Positions 34,509 through 44,017 are shown, counted from the first letter of the stretch. The stretch: DNA of 64,000 nt from Palsa-883 sp963826975 (GCA_963826975.1 CAWGZJ010000012.1:186001-250000), one strand, 5' to 3'. Notes: generated by a model not told the origin, from the letters alone. Numbers and translations are program-made.

Positions 34509-35397
34509 GCGCCACCGTCGCCGGGGCGGGCGATGCCGGCAGCAAATTTGCCGTGAGGGACGCTTGGCCCGACGTGGTCCGCGTCAACATGCCAACCGCG
34601 ACCGCGCGCGAAGCCGCGTCGGTGGCCGCCAAAGCCTGTTGCGCGCGTGCCAGCAGTGCCTGCGTCGCGGTTGCGCCAATCGCGGCGTTTCCGCGCGCTT
34701 CCGCCGCCGCGCTGTTGCCGGTCACGGCCAGTACCAGCACGGCATTCGCCTCCTGACGCGGATCAGGATCAGGCGACGCGATCGCCGCCTGCATCTCACT
34801 GACGGCTTCCGCCGCATGTCCGCTGAGTGCCAGCGACAGCGCAAGGTTGCCGTGCAGGTCTGCATCAATCGGATCGAGGCGCAGGCCGCGCCGATAAGCC
34901 GCCTGTGCCTCGCCGGGTCGTCCCACCATGTCCAACGCGGTGCCGACGGCACGCAGCAGGCCCGGGTCGGGCGTGTCCTGCGAAAGTCGTTGCAAGATCG
35001 GCAATGCCTCGGTGGCCCGGTTTTGCGCGAGCAAAGCGGCGGCGAGACCACGTTCGGCGGCGTTGTTTGCCGGCTCGATCGCCAGTTCGCCGCGAAAGGC
35101 TTGCTCCGCGCGCGCGGGATCGTTCAGGTCGATGAATGCGCCACCCATACGTTCCAGCGGCACAGGATCGCGCGGCGCGGCATGCGACGCGGCGCGATAG
35201 AAGGTGAGTGCGTCCGCCGGTTGGCCGTCGCGGCGCATGTCGTCGCCGAGACGGATAAGCATCGCCGTCCGCTGCGTTCCGTCCACCGTCTGCGGCGCGT
35301 GGTGGGTCAATGCCGGGTTGGGCGGCGTCACGCATCCCACGCAAGGCAACAGCAAGGTCATGACGGCGAACGAGCCGAAAACGCGCATGCCATTCAT
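34393..35397 (-). CDS. TadD-like TPR lipoprotein
   Basis: 334 residues. A lipoprotein-type signal ends CVGC; then about five tetratricopeptide repeats (LGDDMRRDGQPADALTFYRA, MGGAFIDLNDPARAEQAFRG, AYRRGLRLDPIDADLHGNLA) as in TadD, which assists CpaC and CpaD in Tad pili. The C-terminal 60 residues are a Pro/Thr-rich tail whose coding DNA overlaps the end of the CpaD-like gene by 116 bp on the other strand. It is convergent, so it has its own promoter in 35398-35566. Confidence 0.75.
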   Translation of the reverse strand: MNGMRVFGSFAVMTLLLPCVGCVTPPNPALTHHAPQTVDGTQRTAMLIRLGDDMRRDGQPADALTFYRAASHAAPRDPVPLERMGGAFIDLNDPARAEQAFRGELAIEPANNAAERGLAAALLAQNRATEALPILQRLSQDTPDPGLLRAVGTALDMVGRPGEAQAAYRRGLRLDPIDADLHGNLALSLALSGHAAEAVSEMQAAIASPDPDPRQEANAVLVLAVTGNSAAAEARGNAAIGATATQALLARAQQALAATDAASRAVAVGMLTRTTSGQASLTANLLPASPAPATVALTATPAPQTAADPPGRPASNSVPPPNQTDPPAPLPVPR

Positions 35398-35566
35398 CCT
35401 CGTTGTTCAACGATCCCGACAGGAATGCCGGGCGGCACGCGGGAGTCAACCGGGCGAACCCACCGGCATCGACGTCGTCATAAAACTGTCGCGCACCTCG
35501 CGAGGTGATGAATTGACCATGCCGCGTCGCCGCGGTTTCTTTCAAGCGCACTTTGGGAGGTTGACG

Positions 35567-37312
35567 ATGTCGGCAGTCGGGGCCTCCGTCGATCAGGAAT
35601 TGGCGGATCTGGTTGAGCGCGCCGAGACAGATGCCGCCCTGCAGGATTTTGTATCGGCACGTGACCGTTACGAAATGGCGCTGGCGATCCTGCGACGCGG
35701 AGGCCCTGATCATCCGATCACGGTTCGCGTTCTGGCGGGCCTCGGCTGGTGCCTGCAAGGGCTCGACGCATGCGATGCGGCGTTATGCCTGCACGAGGAG
35801 GCTTTGGCGACGCAGTTGCGCCGCGCCGCCGACGCACACGCGGCGATTTGTACGATCAGACGCGGCATCGCCAGCGCGCTGATTGCACTGGGGCGCCTGC
35901 CGGAAGCGCAGGATCAGAACCGGCAGGTCCTGGCGGCACAACGGGACCTGCTCGGCGACGGCGATCCGGAGGTTGCGGCGACGCTGAACATTCTGGGCGA
36001 AACTGCGGCCAGGCTGGAGCAATACGACGAAGCCCGGTGCTATCAGCAGGAGGCGCTAGGGATTCTGCGCGCGCTCCTTCCGCCCGATGCTCCCGAGATT
36101 GCCGCTGCACTTACCAATATTGGCGTGTCGCTGTATCGGCTCGACGCGCAACAGGAAGCTGAGGCTTGCCTGCGCGAGGCGTTGGCGATCGACCCGGATC
36201 TGCTGCTGGCTGCGGAGAACTTGATCCACGTTCTCTATCAGCAGGGGCGCAAGACCGAGGGACGTGCGCTGGCGGCGCAGAAGTATCGCCAGCAAAGTTT
36301 CGTGGTGCAGCCGGCGCCGGTCCGATCGACCGGAACGCTTCTCGTGCTCTGGTCGCTCGACGGAAATATTCCCAAGCAGCATCTGCTCGCGCGCCTGCCG
36401 ATGACGATGGTGGACTGGCACATTCAGTACGCCGACGCCGAGCATGAGCGGCGGCTGCCGCCATACAATCTCGTGTTCAACCTGATTGGTGATCCCGATC
36501 AAGGCGCGGCTGCGCTGGAACGTGCCGTCAGGTTTCGTGGTCGTTGCGATGTGCCGTTGCTGAACGATCCGGCCAAGGTGCAGCGCACCCGGCGTGACTT
36601 GATCCCGGATCTGCTTGGCGGGATCGACGATTTGGTGATCCCGCGTGTGGCGCGGTGTCCCGGCGCTACCCTGCGGCAGGCCGGGGGTGAAAAGCTGCTG
36701 GCCGATGCCGGAATTACACCGCCATTTCTGCTGCGCACCGCGGGAATGCACGGCGGAGAGACCGTCCAACTGATCCTGGGCGAAGGGGGACTGGCACAGG
36801 CTGTCGCGTCGATCCACGACGATGACGCGATCTATGTGACCGCGTACCACGAGTATGTCTCCCGGGATGATTTCTACCGCAAGTATCGCGTGGTGTTTGT
36901 TGACCGCACGCCCTACCCCTATCACCTCGCGATCTCGCCCGACTGGCTGGTGCACTACTTCTCCGCGGATATGTCGGCACATCCGTGGAAACTGGCAGAG
37001 GAACTGGCGTATCTTGACGATGCACCCGCCGTGTTGGGTGAGCGTGCATCGGCGGCGCTGGCCGCGATTGGCCGGCGGATGGACCTGGATTATTGTGGTA
37101 TCGATTTTACCCTGCTGGCGGACGGGCGCGTACTGCTGTTCGAGGCGAACGCAACGATCCTAGTGCATCCGGAGGACAAGGATGACGTGTTGGCTCGCAA
37201 GAACCCTTATGTGGCGCGCATCTTCGCGGCTTTTGACGAGCTTGTGATGCGAAATATGCCGGCTGGGACCCGCCGGCAGGCCGCGGCGGCCAGCTACCCA
37301 ACTTTATTGTGA
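35567..37312 (+). CDS. TPR protein fused to an ATP-grasp-like domain
   Basis: About 581 residues from ATG 35567, which has ribosome site gggagg (35555-35560); longer frames upstream are unlikely. Residues 1-230 hold four to five TPRs of the kinesin-light-chain type (ARDRYEMALAILRRGGPDHP, GDGDPEVAATLNILGETAAR, QEALGILRALLPPDAPEIAA). Residues 250-570 resemble an ATP-grasp ligase: PYNLVFNLIGDPDQGAAALE, LLNDPAKVQRTRRDLIPDLL, YRVVFVDRTPYPYHLAISPD, and the catalytic-end motif YCGIDFTLLADGRVLLFEAN, whose acidic D and E..N bind magnesium. It probably activates a carboxylate for peptide-bond-like ligation; substrate unknown. Divergent from the TadD-like gene. Confidence 0.75.
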   Translation: MSAVGASVDQELADLVERAETDAALQDFVSARDRYEMALAILRRGGPDHPITVRVLAGLGWCLQGLDACDAALCLHEEALATQLRRAADAHAAICTIRRGIASALIALGRLPEAQDQNRQVLAAQRDLLGDGDPEVAATLNILGETAARLEQYDEARCYQQEALGILRALLPPDAPEIAAALTNIGVSLYRLDAQQEAEACLREALAIDPDLLLAAENLIHVLYQQGRKTEGRALAAQKYRQQSFVVQPAPVRSTGTLLVLWSLDGNIPKQHLLARLPMTMVDWHIQYADAEHERRLPPYNLVFNLIGDPDQGAAALERAVRFRGRCDVPLLNDPAKVQRTRRDLIPDLLGGIDDLVIPRVARCPGATLRQAGGEKLLADAGITPPFLLRTAGMHGGETVQLILGEGGLAQAVASIHDDDAIYVTAYHEYVSRDDFYRKYRVVFVDRTPYPYHLAISPDWLVHYFSADMSAHPWKLAEELAYLDDAPAVLGERASAALAAIGRRMDLDYCGIDFTLLADGRVLLFEANATILVHPEDKDDVLARKNPYVARIFAAFDELVMRNMPAGTRRQAAAASYPTLL

Positions 37313-37468
37313 TACAGCAACCACCGCGCACAGCATCTTGAACGACAGGCCTGACGTCTGGATCGTGGGATATCGACGTTTATTGCCCTTGCCGAGGCGG
37401 CTGCTCATGGGTTGGGAACTGATTTGCGGCGCGGCGGCTGCAGCCGGACCGCCCACAACGACCGCCAT

Positions 37469-38926
37469 TCAGTCGGCGACCAACGTTGGGTGAGCCGCGG
37501 CGAATCGGGCACCGGTTGCCAGCACCGTGCGGATTACGCCATCTACGTCGTCTTCGTCGGTTCGGTGATTGACGAATGCGGCCCGCAGGACGGTCCGCCG
37601 CCGCCAGGTTGTCAGGGACATGACGACATCGCCAGCCTCTTGCAAATCGGCCGCGATCGACACCTGCACCGCGTCGTTGCCCGACCGATAGCGAAAGCAA
37701 ACGATGTTCAGTGCAACCGGCGCGACCAGTTCAAGCAGGGGTTCGGAGCGGATCAGCGCGGCCAGGCGCCGCGCGAGAGCGCAGCAGCGGTCAGCGACGC
37801 GCCCTATCCGATCCGCGCCGTACGTCAGCAGCGTCATCCAGACCTTGAGTGCGCGGAAGCCGCGCGACAGTTCCGGGCCGAGATCGACCGGCCATGGTTC
37901 GCCGGCGGCAAGCCCGCGCGCCTGCCGTCGCAGATACGCCGCATCGCGCGAGAACGCAGCGCGATGCGCGGTGGCATCGCGCACCACGATGCAGCCCGCA
38001 TCGTAAGGCACCTGTGCCCATTTGTGAAAATCGAAGGCGACCGAGTCCGCGCATTCCATGCCCGCGAACAATGGGCGCAGCGTCGGTGACAGCATCGCGA
38101 TCGCCGCGAAAGCGGCATCCACGTGAAACCACAGACGCTGCTCCGCGCACAGGTTCGCGACCGCAGCCAGATCGTCGATGGCGCCGATATCGACGCTGCC
38201 GGCCGTCCCCACGACCAGGAACGGCCACAGGCCCTCGGAACGGTCTCGCGCGACCGCGACCCGAAGTGCCGCGACGTCGATGCTGCCTGACTGATCGCAC
38301 GGAATGAGGCGAAGCCCGTGCGACCCAAGGCCTGCGATGTCCAGCGCACGGCTGATGCACAGATGCGCGCCCTCTGAGGCGTACGCCCTCAGCCGATTAT
38401 CCCCGACACCATCGTACCGGACCTCCGATCCCACGGCTGCGGTCCGGGCAACGATGACCGCAACGAGATTGGCCATCGATGTGCCTGTCAGTACCAATCC
38501 AGATGCGTCCGCCGGAAGCCCCAGCATCTCGGCGGCCCACCGAACAACCTGGCGCTCGCACATGATCGGCGCATGGTCCCGGCCGCCGCAATTCGTGTTC
38601 AACCCCGCAGCCAGCATCTCGGCGAGCATCCCGATCGCGGTTCCACCGCCGTGAACCCAGCCCAGGAAACGGGGATGGCGGTTGCCCACACCATATGGCG
38701 CGATCAGAAGTCGATACGCAGCATAAACGTCTTCCGGCGCGGCACTGTCACGCGGCAGTGTCGCATCTCATGCGTTGCGCACATGGTCTGGCATCGGCCG
38801 CCATACCGGGCCATTAGGGACACCCTGCAAATCGTCGAATGCATCGTCCAGCATGCGATGGCCCAGCGCTCGTAGCGCGGACCAATCGCACGGATCAAGC
38901 GACGTGTCGCCACTGGTTTCCGTCAC
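37469..38926 (-). pseudogene. Group II PLP amino-acid decarboxylase with internal TGA
   Basis: Reading from GTG 38926 the frame is complete for a 485-residue aromatic-amino-acid-type decarboxylase except for TGA at 38770-38768 (codon 53). Before it: LDPCDWSALRALGHRMLDDA and VWRPMPDHVRNA; after it, in the same frame: LPRDSAAPEDVYAAYRLLIA, NRHPRFLGWVHGGGTAIGML, WFHVDAAFAA and the PLP-lysine motif DSVAFDFHKWAQVPYDAG. The family has an unbroken segment (MPDEVR.RF..PLP) at the stop. The remaining open part from ATG 38689 lacks 79 N-terminal residues needed for dimer contacts. Active-site residues are intact, so inactivation seems recent, or the stop could be a sequencing error. Confidence 0.8.
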
Positions 38927-40812
38927 GATTGCACCGGCCGGCTATCGCAACTCAGGTCGGCCGCCATCGGCACGATTGCCGCCCCCTGCCCGTCGAACAG
39001 GCTCAACATCATCGCCTGCCGACGCCAATTCCGGGCCCACAGCCTCGGAGCATTCGACCCCGCAACGTGCGAGACCACCCCGGCGGCCCTGGTCTCCCTG
39101 GCATCACCAACATGCCGCGCCCACTCGCAAGGCTCATCGCCTGATCTCTCGCCGGTCGGTGTGTGCGAGCGGCGGTGGATATCTGGAATTGTAGACCGAA
39201 CCAACGGTTCCGGTTCCGGTGTGCTGCGCAATTTGGAACGGTTTGTCGATACAATTGCGGTTGTGCCAACCAGAGTTCTGTCATGATACGTGCGTCTTTC
39301 GGCAGGTTAATACGACAGCGCACACGCATCGTTCGCCACGTTCACGCAGCATGGCACCAAATGTGCCAGCTCTGGTACGAGACGTCGATCCGCATCGAAA
39401 GAAATCAATGCGGACAAGCCATCCGTTTGACGTCACGTTCTCGTGCGCCATGATTGCTGTGACAGGCCGATGTAACTGTCGTGACAGGCCGGCGTAATTG
39501 ACTGAACCAGGGACATCGGGGACTCTCGGCAATACTTGTGAGCACATAACTATCAGTCCAATGGATGAACTGCCCGATGGTGGAGCGAGATCGAAGACCT
39601 GCATTGTCGTGCGGTGTCACCACTCGCTTCGCGTCGCCAAGAACTGCGGTGCACCTCAACCGGATCTTCAGTTCCATGCATAAGGTCTCGATATTTGCAC
39701 AACGCATTGACCGAGGATTCTCCGAACGACGGTGCAGAGTGATCGACGCAATTTGCGCGGCGGGCCCGCGCCGGTCTGCTCAAGGCCGGGGAGCCCTTCC
39801 TCCAGGCCACTGGCAATGCCAATATTGCCACTGCTGCCGTTCAGCCCGGCAATCAGACTTTCGGAATAACCATCCGTGGTGTCCGCTTTCGACACCATGA
39901 TCGATGCAGTGCCGTGATCTCCCGCGTGCAGGATCTAATTGATCGGGGCGCCCGACCGGTCGAGACACTGTGCGCCGGGGACACGCGCAGCCCGTGCTGG
40001 TGCGGTCCGTGCACACCGATTGCGCCTCGGCAGGCTACCATCATACAAGTCAACTGTCGGTGGTTTCCTGCCCTTGCAACCAGACACCATCCCATACCAG
40101 GCTGCCGATGCCCGACCGAAGGAGCCTGCTCGCGCGTCCAGTCCAGGTCAATTCTGTCGCTCGAAGGTACCCGCTGGCTGTCCGATAACGCGCAGCGGAT
40201 TCGCGATGACACCCGGCAATCGCCGACACCCCACCGCCGCCGGCATCTCGGCCTTCACCCTCTGCACGGTGCTGATCCCCACACCGAGGGTCTTGACCTT
40301 CGGCAGACAGCCGGCCCAACTCGACCGCGATCGACGGCTCTTGTTACCCCGCCCCTCCGCGGCGTGGCCGGCGTCGGCGGACGGCCACAAAACGTCAGCC
40401 CGGGGGGCCAGAAAACCCCTTTGAATCGAGCCATGCCAAGCTATTGATCTGTACGGACCTTCATTGCTCCAATTCGCTGGTCCGGAAACCATATAAATAC
40501 CGGAACGCAGAAATGCTCGCACGCCTCTCGCTCCAAAAGCATAGGGGCTGGACAATCAATTGTGGCACTGCGCTGGATGGCCGCGCCACCTCGGAGACAA
40601 GCTCCGCAATCAACCCGGCTTCCATCATCGTCGGTCGTGGCCGCCTGACCTCCCTGTGATGCCGCCATCGTCGCCATATGCAAGGATGCAAGGGCGCTTT
40701 CCCCATTGGTGGTCCGGAGCGCATCTATCCTGTCGCTCATCACTTCAGGGCAAGGGTCAATCCTTGGGGCGACCGGCTTAACATCACTGCGCACAGACAG
40801 TCGGAGGACAGC
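38927..40812. other. 1.9-kb region of eroded DNA
   Basis: No complete gene is supported. Composition is more mixed than in neighbouring genes and frames are broken. Recognisable items are a recombinase HTH relic near 40235-40400 and a short direct repeat of gtgacaggccg near 39460-39490. Frames of 60-190 codons on either strand show no family motif. It separates the T3SS island and its companions from housekeeping genes and may mark the island's right end. Confidence 0.5.
40235..40400 (-). pseudogene. Serine recombinase C-terminal HTH relic
   Basis: On the minus strand 40308-40243 reads LPKVKTLGVGISTVQRVKAE, close to the DNA-binding helix-turn-helix at the end of resolvase/invertase proteins (usual form K.A..LGVG..TVQRVK). 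A preceding frame gives CGRPPTPAT, comparable with the GRP linker that comes just before this HTH. The catalytic domain is gone. Confidence 0.5.
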
Positions 40813-41508
40813 ATGAGCCTGGCAGGCGAGGGCCTGATCGCGATCTGGAACGGCGTCACACCCGAAGCGCGCGACGACATCTACGAGTGGCACAACCGCG
40901 AGCACATGCCTGAACGTGTCGGCATCGCCGGATTCCGCCGCGGTCGGCGCTATCGCGCGATCGAGGCCGACGTCGAGTTCTTCACCCTGTACGAGACCGA
41001 TACGCCGCTGGTGCACACCGGCAGCGACTACACCGCGCGACTGAACACACCCACGCCGTGGACACAGCGGTCGATTGTCGGCTTCCTCGACACCTCACGT
41101 TCGCTGTGCCGGGTGGCGGTGTCGGTCGGCACCGGGCAGGGCGGGCTGCTGGTCACCTATCGGTATGACGTTGCGCCGGGACGGGAGGAGGAGCAACGCT
41201 GCCTGCTGGCGCATCAGGTCCTGCCGGCGCTGGCGGATGCACCGGGCGTCGTCGGGGCGCACCTGGGGATCGCTGACCGCGCCGCCTCGGCGGTCCAGAC
41301 AGCGGAGAAGAAGGACCTGCCGCCAGTGTTGGTCCCCAACTGGGTGATCCTGGTGGAGGGCGGCAGCGAGGTGCCACCGCTGCTGGCCGCCTGTGACACG
41401 ACGCTGCCGGCGACGCGCCTGATCGCGGCGGGGGCGGTCGCACCGGTTCTGCGTGGGCTGTATCAGCTTCAATACACCAGGTTGAAGACGGCCCACTCGG
41501 CCGGCTGA
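40813..41508 (+). CDS. Conserved hypothetical, ferredoxin-like (EthD-type) fold
   Basis: 231 residues from ATG 40813 with ribosome site cggagga. The sequence (LIAIWNGVTPEARDDIYEWH, NREHMPERVGIAGFRRGRRY, LYETDTPLVHTGSDYTARLN) resembles dimeric alpha/beta-barrel proteins of the EthD/DUF4286 kind, and the second half appears to repeat the fold (LVTYRYDVAPGREEEQRCLL). Cytosolic. Often found in catabolic clusters, but no function can be assigned. It ends 4 bp before rsmA. Confidence 0.6.
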   Translation: MSLAGEGLIAIWNGVTPEARDDIYEWHNREHMPERVGIAGFRRGRRYRAIEADVEFFTLYETDTPLVHTGSDYTARLNTPTPWTQRSIVGFLDTSRSLCRVAVSVGTGQGGLLVTYRYDVAPGREEEQRCLLAHQVLPALADAPGVVGAHLGIADRAASAVQTAEKKDLPPVLVPNWVILVEGGSEVPPLLAACDTTLPATRLIAAGAVAPVLRGLYQLQYTRLKTAHSAG

Positions 41509-41512
41509 TCCA

Positions 41513-41580
41513 GTGCCCAAACTTGGCGTGCCCAAACCTGGTGTGCAAAAACTTGACGTGCCGAAGTCAGGCGTGCCCGG
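41513..41580 (+). repeat. 15-bp tandem repeat, about 4.5 copies, at the rsmA start
   Basis: Units gtgcccaaacttggc, gtgcccaaacctggt, gtgcaaaaacttgac, gtgccgaagtcaggc and a partial gtgcccgga. Every unit opens with a potential GTG start codon in frame with rsmA. Confidence 0.9.
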
Positions 41581-42397
41581 ACCCGAATCCAGCCTGCCGC
41601 CACTACGTGAGGTGATCGCGCGGCATGGGTTGGATGCCCGTCGGTCGCTGGGCCAGCACTTCCTGCTCGACGGAAACCTTACCGGGCGGATCGCCCGCGC
41701 GGCCGGGAATTTGTCCGGGCGGCAGGTGATCGAGATCGGCCCTGGCCCTGGCGGCCTGACCCGCGCCCTGCTGGAAACCGCGGCGACTTCGGTCACCGCA
41801 ATCGAGGTTGATCCGCGCGCCGTAGCGGCGATGCACGAACTGGCGCAGCAAAGTCATGGGCGGCTGCGCGTGGTGGCGGCCGATGCGATCGAGACTGACC
41901 TCGTGGCGCTGGTCCCGCCGCCGCGGGTGATTGCCGCGAACCTGCCGTACAACATCGCCACGCCGCTGCTGGTGGGTTGGCTACGCCAAGCCGCCGCGTT
42001 CGAGCGTCTGGTGCTGATGTTCCAGCTCGAAGTAGCGGAACGGATCTGTGCCAGCCCGGGAACCGGCGCTTACGGGCGGCTGTCGGTGCTGGCGCAGTGG
42101 ACCTGCTCGGCGACGCTGGCGCTCCGCGTTCCACCCGCCGCGTTCGTGCCGCCGCCGAACGTCTTTTCCGCAGTCGTGGTTCTGACGCCGCATCCGGTTC
42201 AGCCCGATCCGGCACTCTTCGCGCGGATGGAACGTCTGACGGCTGCCGCGTTCGGCCAACGGCGCAAGATGCTGCGTGGGGCACTGCGAAAGTCAGGTGG
42301 CGAGGCGTTGCTGCACCAGGCCGGCATTGCCGCCGACAGGCGTGCCGAAACGCTCAGCATCGCCGAGTTCGATCGCCTGGTGCGGCTGTTTCCGTAG
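41513..42397 (+). CDS. rsmA: 16S rRNA dimethyladenosine transferase
   Basis: Dimethylates the two adenosines near the 3' end of 16S rRNA (KsgA). The conserved protein starts around residue 28 with LPPLREVIARHGLDARRSLG; QHFLLDGN, motif I EIGPGPGGLT, motif IV NLPYNIATPLL and FVPPPNVFSAVV are all present. The first 25 residues are 5-residue repeats (PKLGV, PKPGV, QKLDV, PKSGV) encoded by a 15-bp tandem repeat in which each unit begins with GTG, so translation could start at 41513, 41528, 41543, 41558 or 41573. No ribosome site is clear; coupling to the gene ending at 41508 is likely. Confidence 0.93.
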   Translation: MPKLGVPKPGVQKLDVPKSGVPGPESSLPPLREVIARHGLDARRSLGQHFLLDGNLTGRIARAAGNLSGRQVIEIGPGPGGLTRALLETAATSVTAIEVDPRAVAAMHELAQQSHGRLRVVAADAIETDLVALVPPPRVIAANLPYNIATPLLVGWLRQAAAFERLVLMFQLEVAERICASPGTGAYGRLSVLAQWTCSATLALRVPPAAFVPPPNVFSAVVVLTPHPVQPDPALFARMERLTAAAFGQRRKMLRGALRKSGGEALLHQAGIAADRRAETLSIAEFDRLVRLFP

Positions 42398-42413
42398 CTT
42401 CCGTCGCGTGCAT

Positions 42414-42447
42414 CTCTTCCGCCCTTCTGTGCAGAAGCGCGGGAGAG
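42414..42447. terminator. Hairpin between convergent rsmA and dgt
   Basis: ctcttccgcccttctg and cagaagcgcgggagag form an imperfect stem around a 2-nt loop. No U-run on either side, so it may be a REP-like element or a weak bidirectional terminator. Confidence 0.4.
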
Positions 42448-42463
42448 GTGTGGGACCCAGGCC

Positions 42464-43612
42464 TCACCCCGACACCGACAGATCAGTCAGCCGCCGGTAC
42501 TCATCCATCGCATACCGATCCGTCATCCCCGCCACATAATCCCCGACGGTCGTCGCCGCCCGCTGCGTGCCGGCCTCGCCTGCCCGGGCGCGCCAGTCAT
42601 CCGGCAGCAGGCTGGGCTCCTGGTGCAACAGGCGAAAGAGTTCTTCGGTCAGCCGGCGGGCCTTGCTGGTCATCCGATTGACCCGCCAATGGCGATACAT
42701 TCGGGCGGAGAGAAAATCCTTGATCACCTGGTTCGCCTCCGCCATCGCCGCACCGAACCCCACCACCGGCTGCTTCGATCGCCGTATCCCATCCGTATCT
42801 TTCGGTGCCAGCTTGGCAAGGCGCCGCCGCGTTTCCACCAGCAGGTCGGTCACCATCGCATCGATCACCCGCCTGATCGTCTCGTGCCGCAGCCGCGGCG
42901 GTGGCACGTCCAGGCTGGCGATCCGGGCCGCGCGCAGCGCCTCCCCCACCACCGGCAGATGTGCGATGTCGTCCGGGCCGAACAGTCGTGCCCGCATCCC
43001 GTCGTCCAGATCGTGGCTGTGATAGGCAATGTCGTCCGCCACCGAGGCCACCTGCGCCTCGGCCCCCGCATGGGTGCCAAGGTCCAGCTTCTGCCGCTCG
43101 TTGTAATCGGCGATATAGCCGGGCGGATTGCGCAGCGGGCCGTTGTGCTTGACCAGCCCCTCCAGCGTCTCCCAGGTCAGGTTCAGCCCGTCGAAACTGG
43201 CGTAGCGGCTCTCCAGCAGGGTTACGATGCGCAGCGACTGCGCGTTGTGGTCGAACCCGCCGAACGGCTTCATCGCCAGGTTCAGCGCCTCCTCCCCGGC
43301 GTGCCCGAACGGCGGGTGGCCCAGGTCGTGCGCCAGCGCCAGCGCCTCGGCCAGGTCCTCATCCAGCCTCAGCGCGCGGGCGATCGAGCGGGCAATCTGC
43401 GCCACCTCGATCGAATGCGTCAGCCGCGTGCGGTAGAAATCGCCTTCGTGGTTGACGAAGACCTGGGTCTTGTATTGCAGCTTGCGGAACGCCGAGGAGT
43501 GGATGATCCGGTCGCGATCGCGCTGCCAGGGCGAGCGAGTGGGCGCCTCCGGCTCTGGGTGCAGCCGGCCGCGGCTGGTCTCGGCGCGCACGGCGTAGGG
43601 GGCGAGCTCCAT
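42464..43612 (-). CDS. dgt: dGTP triphosphohydrolase-like HD protein
   Basis: 382 residues, the length of the shorter bacterial dNTPase family. HD-domain metal ligands appear in RLTHSIEVAQIARSIA and LAHDLGHPPFGHAGEEAL; FDHNAQSLRIVTLLE and DDIAYHSHDLDDG complete the site. It hydrolyses dNTPs to nucleosides and triphosphate. Divergent from erpA with 66 bp between the starts. Confidence 0.92.
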   Translation of the reverse strand: MELAPYAVRAETSRGRLHPEPEAPTRSPWQRDRDRIIHSSAFRKLQYKTQVFVNHEGDFYRTRLTHSIEVAQIARSIARALRLDEDLAEALALAHDLGHPPFGHAGEEALNLAMKPFGGFDHNAQSLRIVTLLESRYASFDGLNLTWETLEGLVKHNGPLRNPPGYIADYNERQKLDLGTHAGAEAQVASVADDIAYHSHDLDDGMRARLFGPDDIAHLPVVGEALRAARIASLDVPPPRLRHETIRRVIDAMVTDLLVETRRRLAKLAPKDTDGIRRSKQPVVGFGAAMAEANQVIKDFLSARMYRHWRVNRMTSKARRLTEELFRLLHQEPSLLPDDWRARAGEAGTQRAATTVGDYVAGMTDRYAMDEYRRLTDLSVSG

Positions 43613-43678
43613 GGCGCGGGCTTACACCGCTGCGACGCGGGCTTCAAATCCACCCCGGAACGCCCTATGTTCTGCCAC

Positions 43679-44005
43679 ATGGAACAGGTAGCCGTTACCG
43701 ATCGTGCCGCCCGGCGCATCGCCGAGATCATCGCCGTGGAGGGCCGCGGTGCGTTGCGCGTCGCGGTGCTGGCCGGCGGTTGCAACGGTTTCCAGTACCG
43801 CTTCGAGCTGGACGACACCACCCTGGACGACGACGTGGTGATCGAGCGGGCCGGGGCCAGGGTGCTGATCGACCCGGCCAGCCTGGACCTGCTGGCCGGC
43901 GCGGAACTCGACTACGCCGAGGAACTGATGGGCAGCTACTTCGCGGTGAGAAACCCGAACGCCAAGTCGGCCTGCGGCTGCGGGACCAGCTTCTCGGTCG
44001 ACTGA
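43679..44005 (+). CDS. erpA: A-type iron-sulfur carrier (ErpA/IscA family)
   Basis: 108 residues from ATG 43679. The three cluster-binding cysteines occur as AGGCNGFQYRF and the C-terminal CGCGTSFSV. Delivers [4Fe-4S] or [2Fe-2S] clusters to target enzymes. ErpA and IscA are hard to separate by sequence; the dgt-erpA divergent pairing is common in alphaproteobacteria and favours ErpA. Confidence 0.85.
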   Translation: MEQVAVTDRAARRIAEIIAVEGRGALRVAVLAGGCNGFQYRFELDDTTLDDDVVIERAGARVLIDPASLDLLAGAELDYAEELMGSYFAVRNPNAKSACGCGTSFSVD

Positions 44006-44017
44006 GGCGGGGGACGG

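Noticed and set aside
37412..38089. 225-codon plus-strand frame opposite the decarboxylase
   Set aside because: Shadow of the decarboxylase reading frame, arginine-rich and without motifs.
40441..41016. 191-codon minus-strand frame before and across the EthD-like gene
   Set aside because: Half of it is antisense to a supported gene, and the rest has no family motif or ribosome site.
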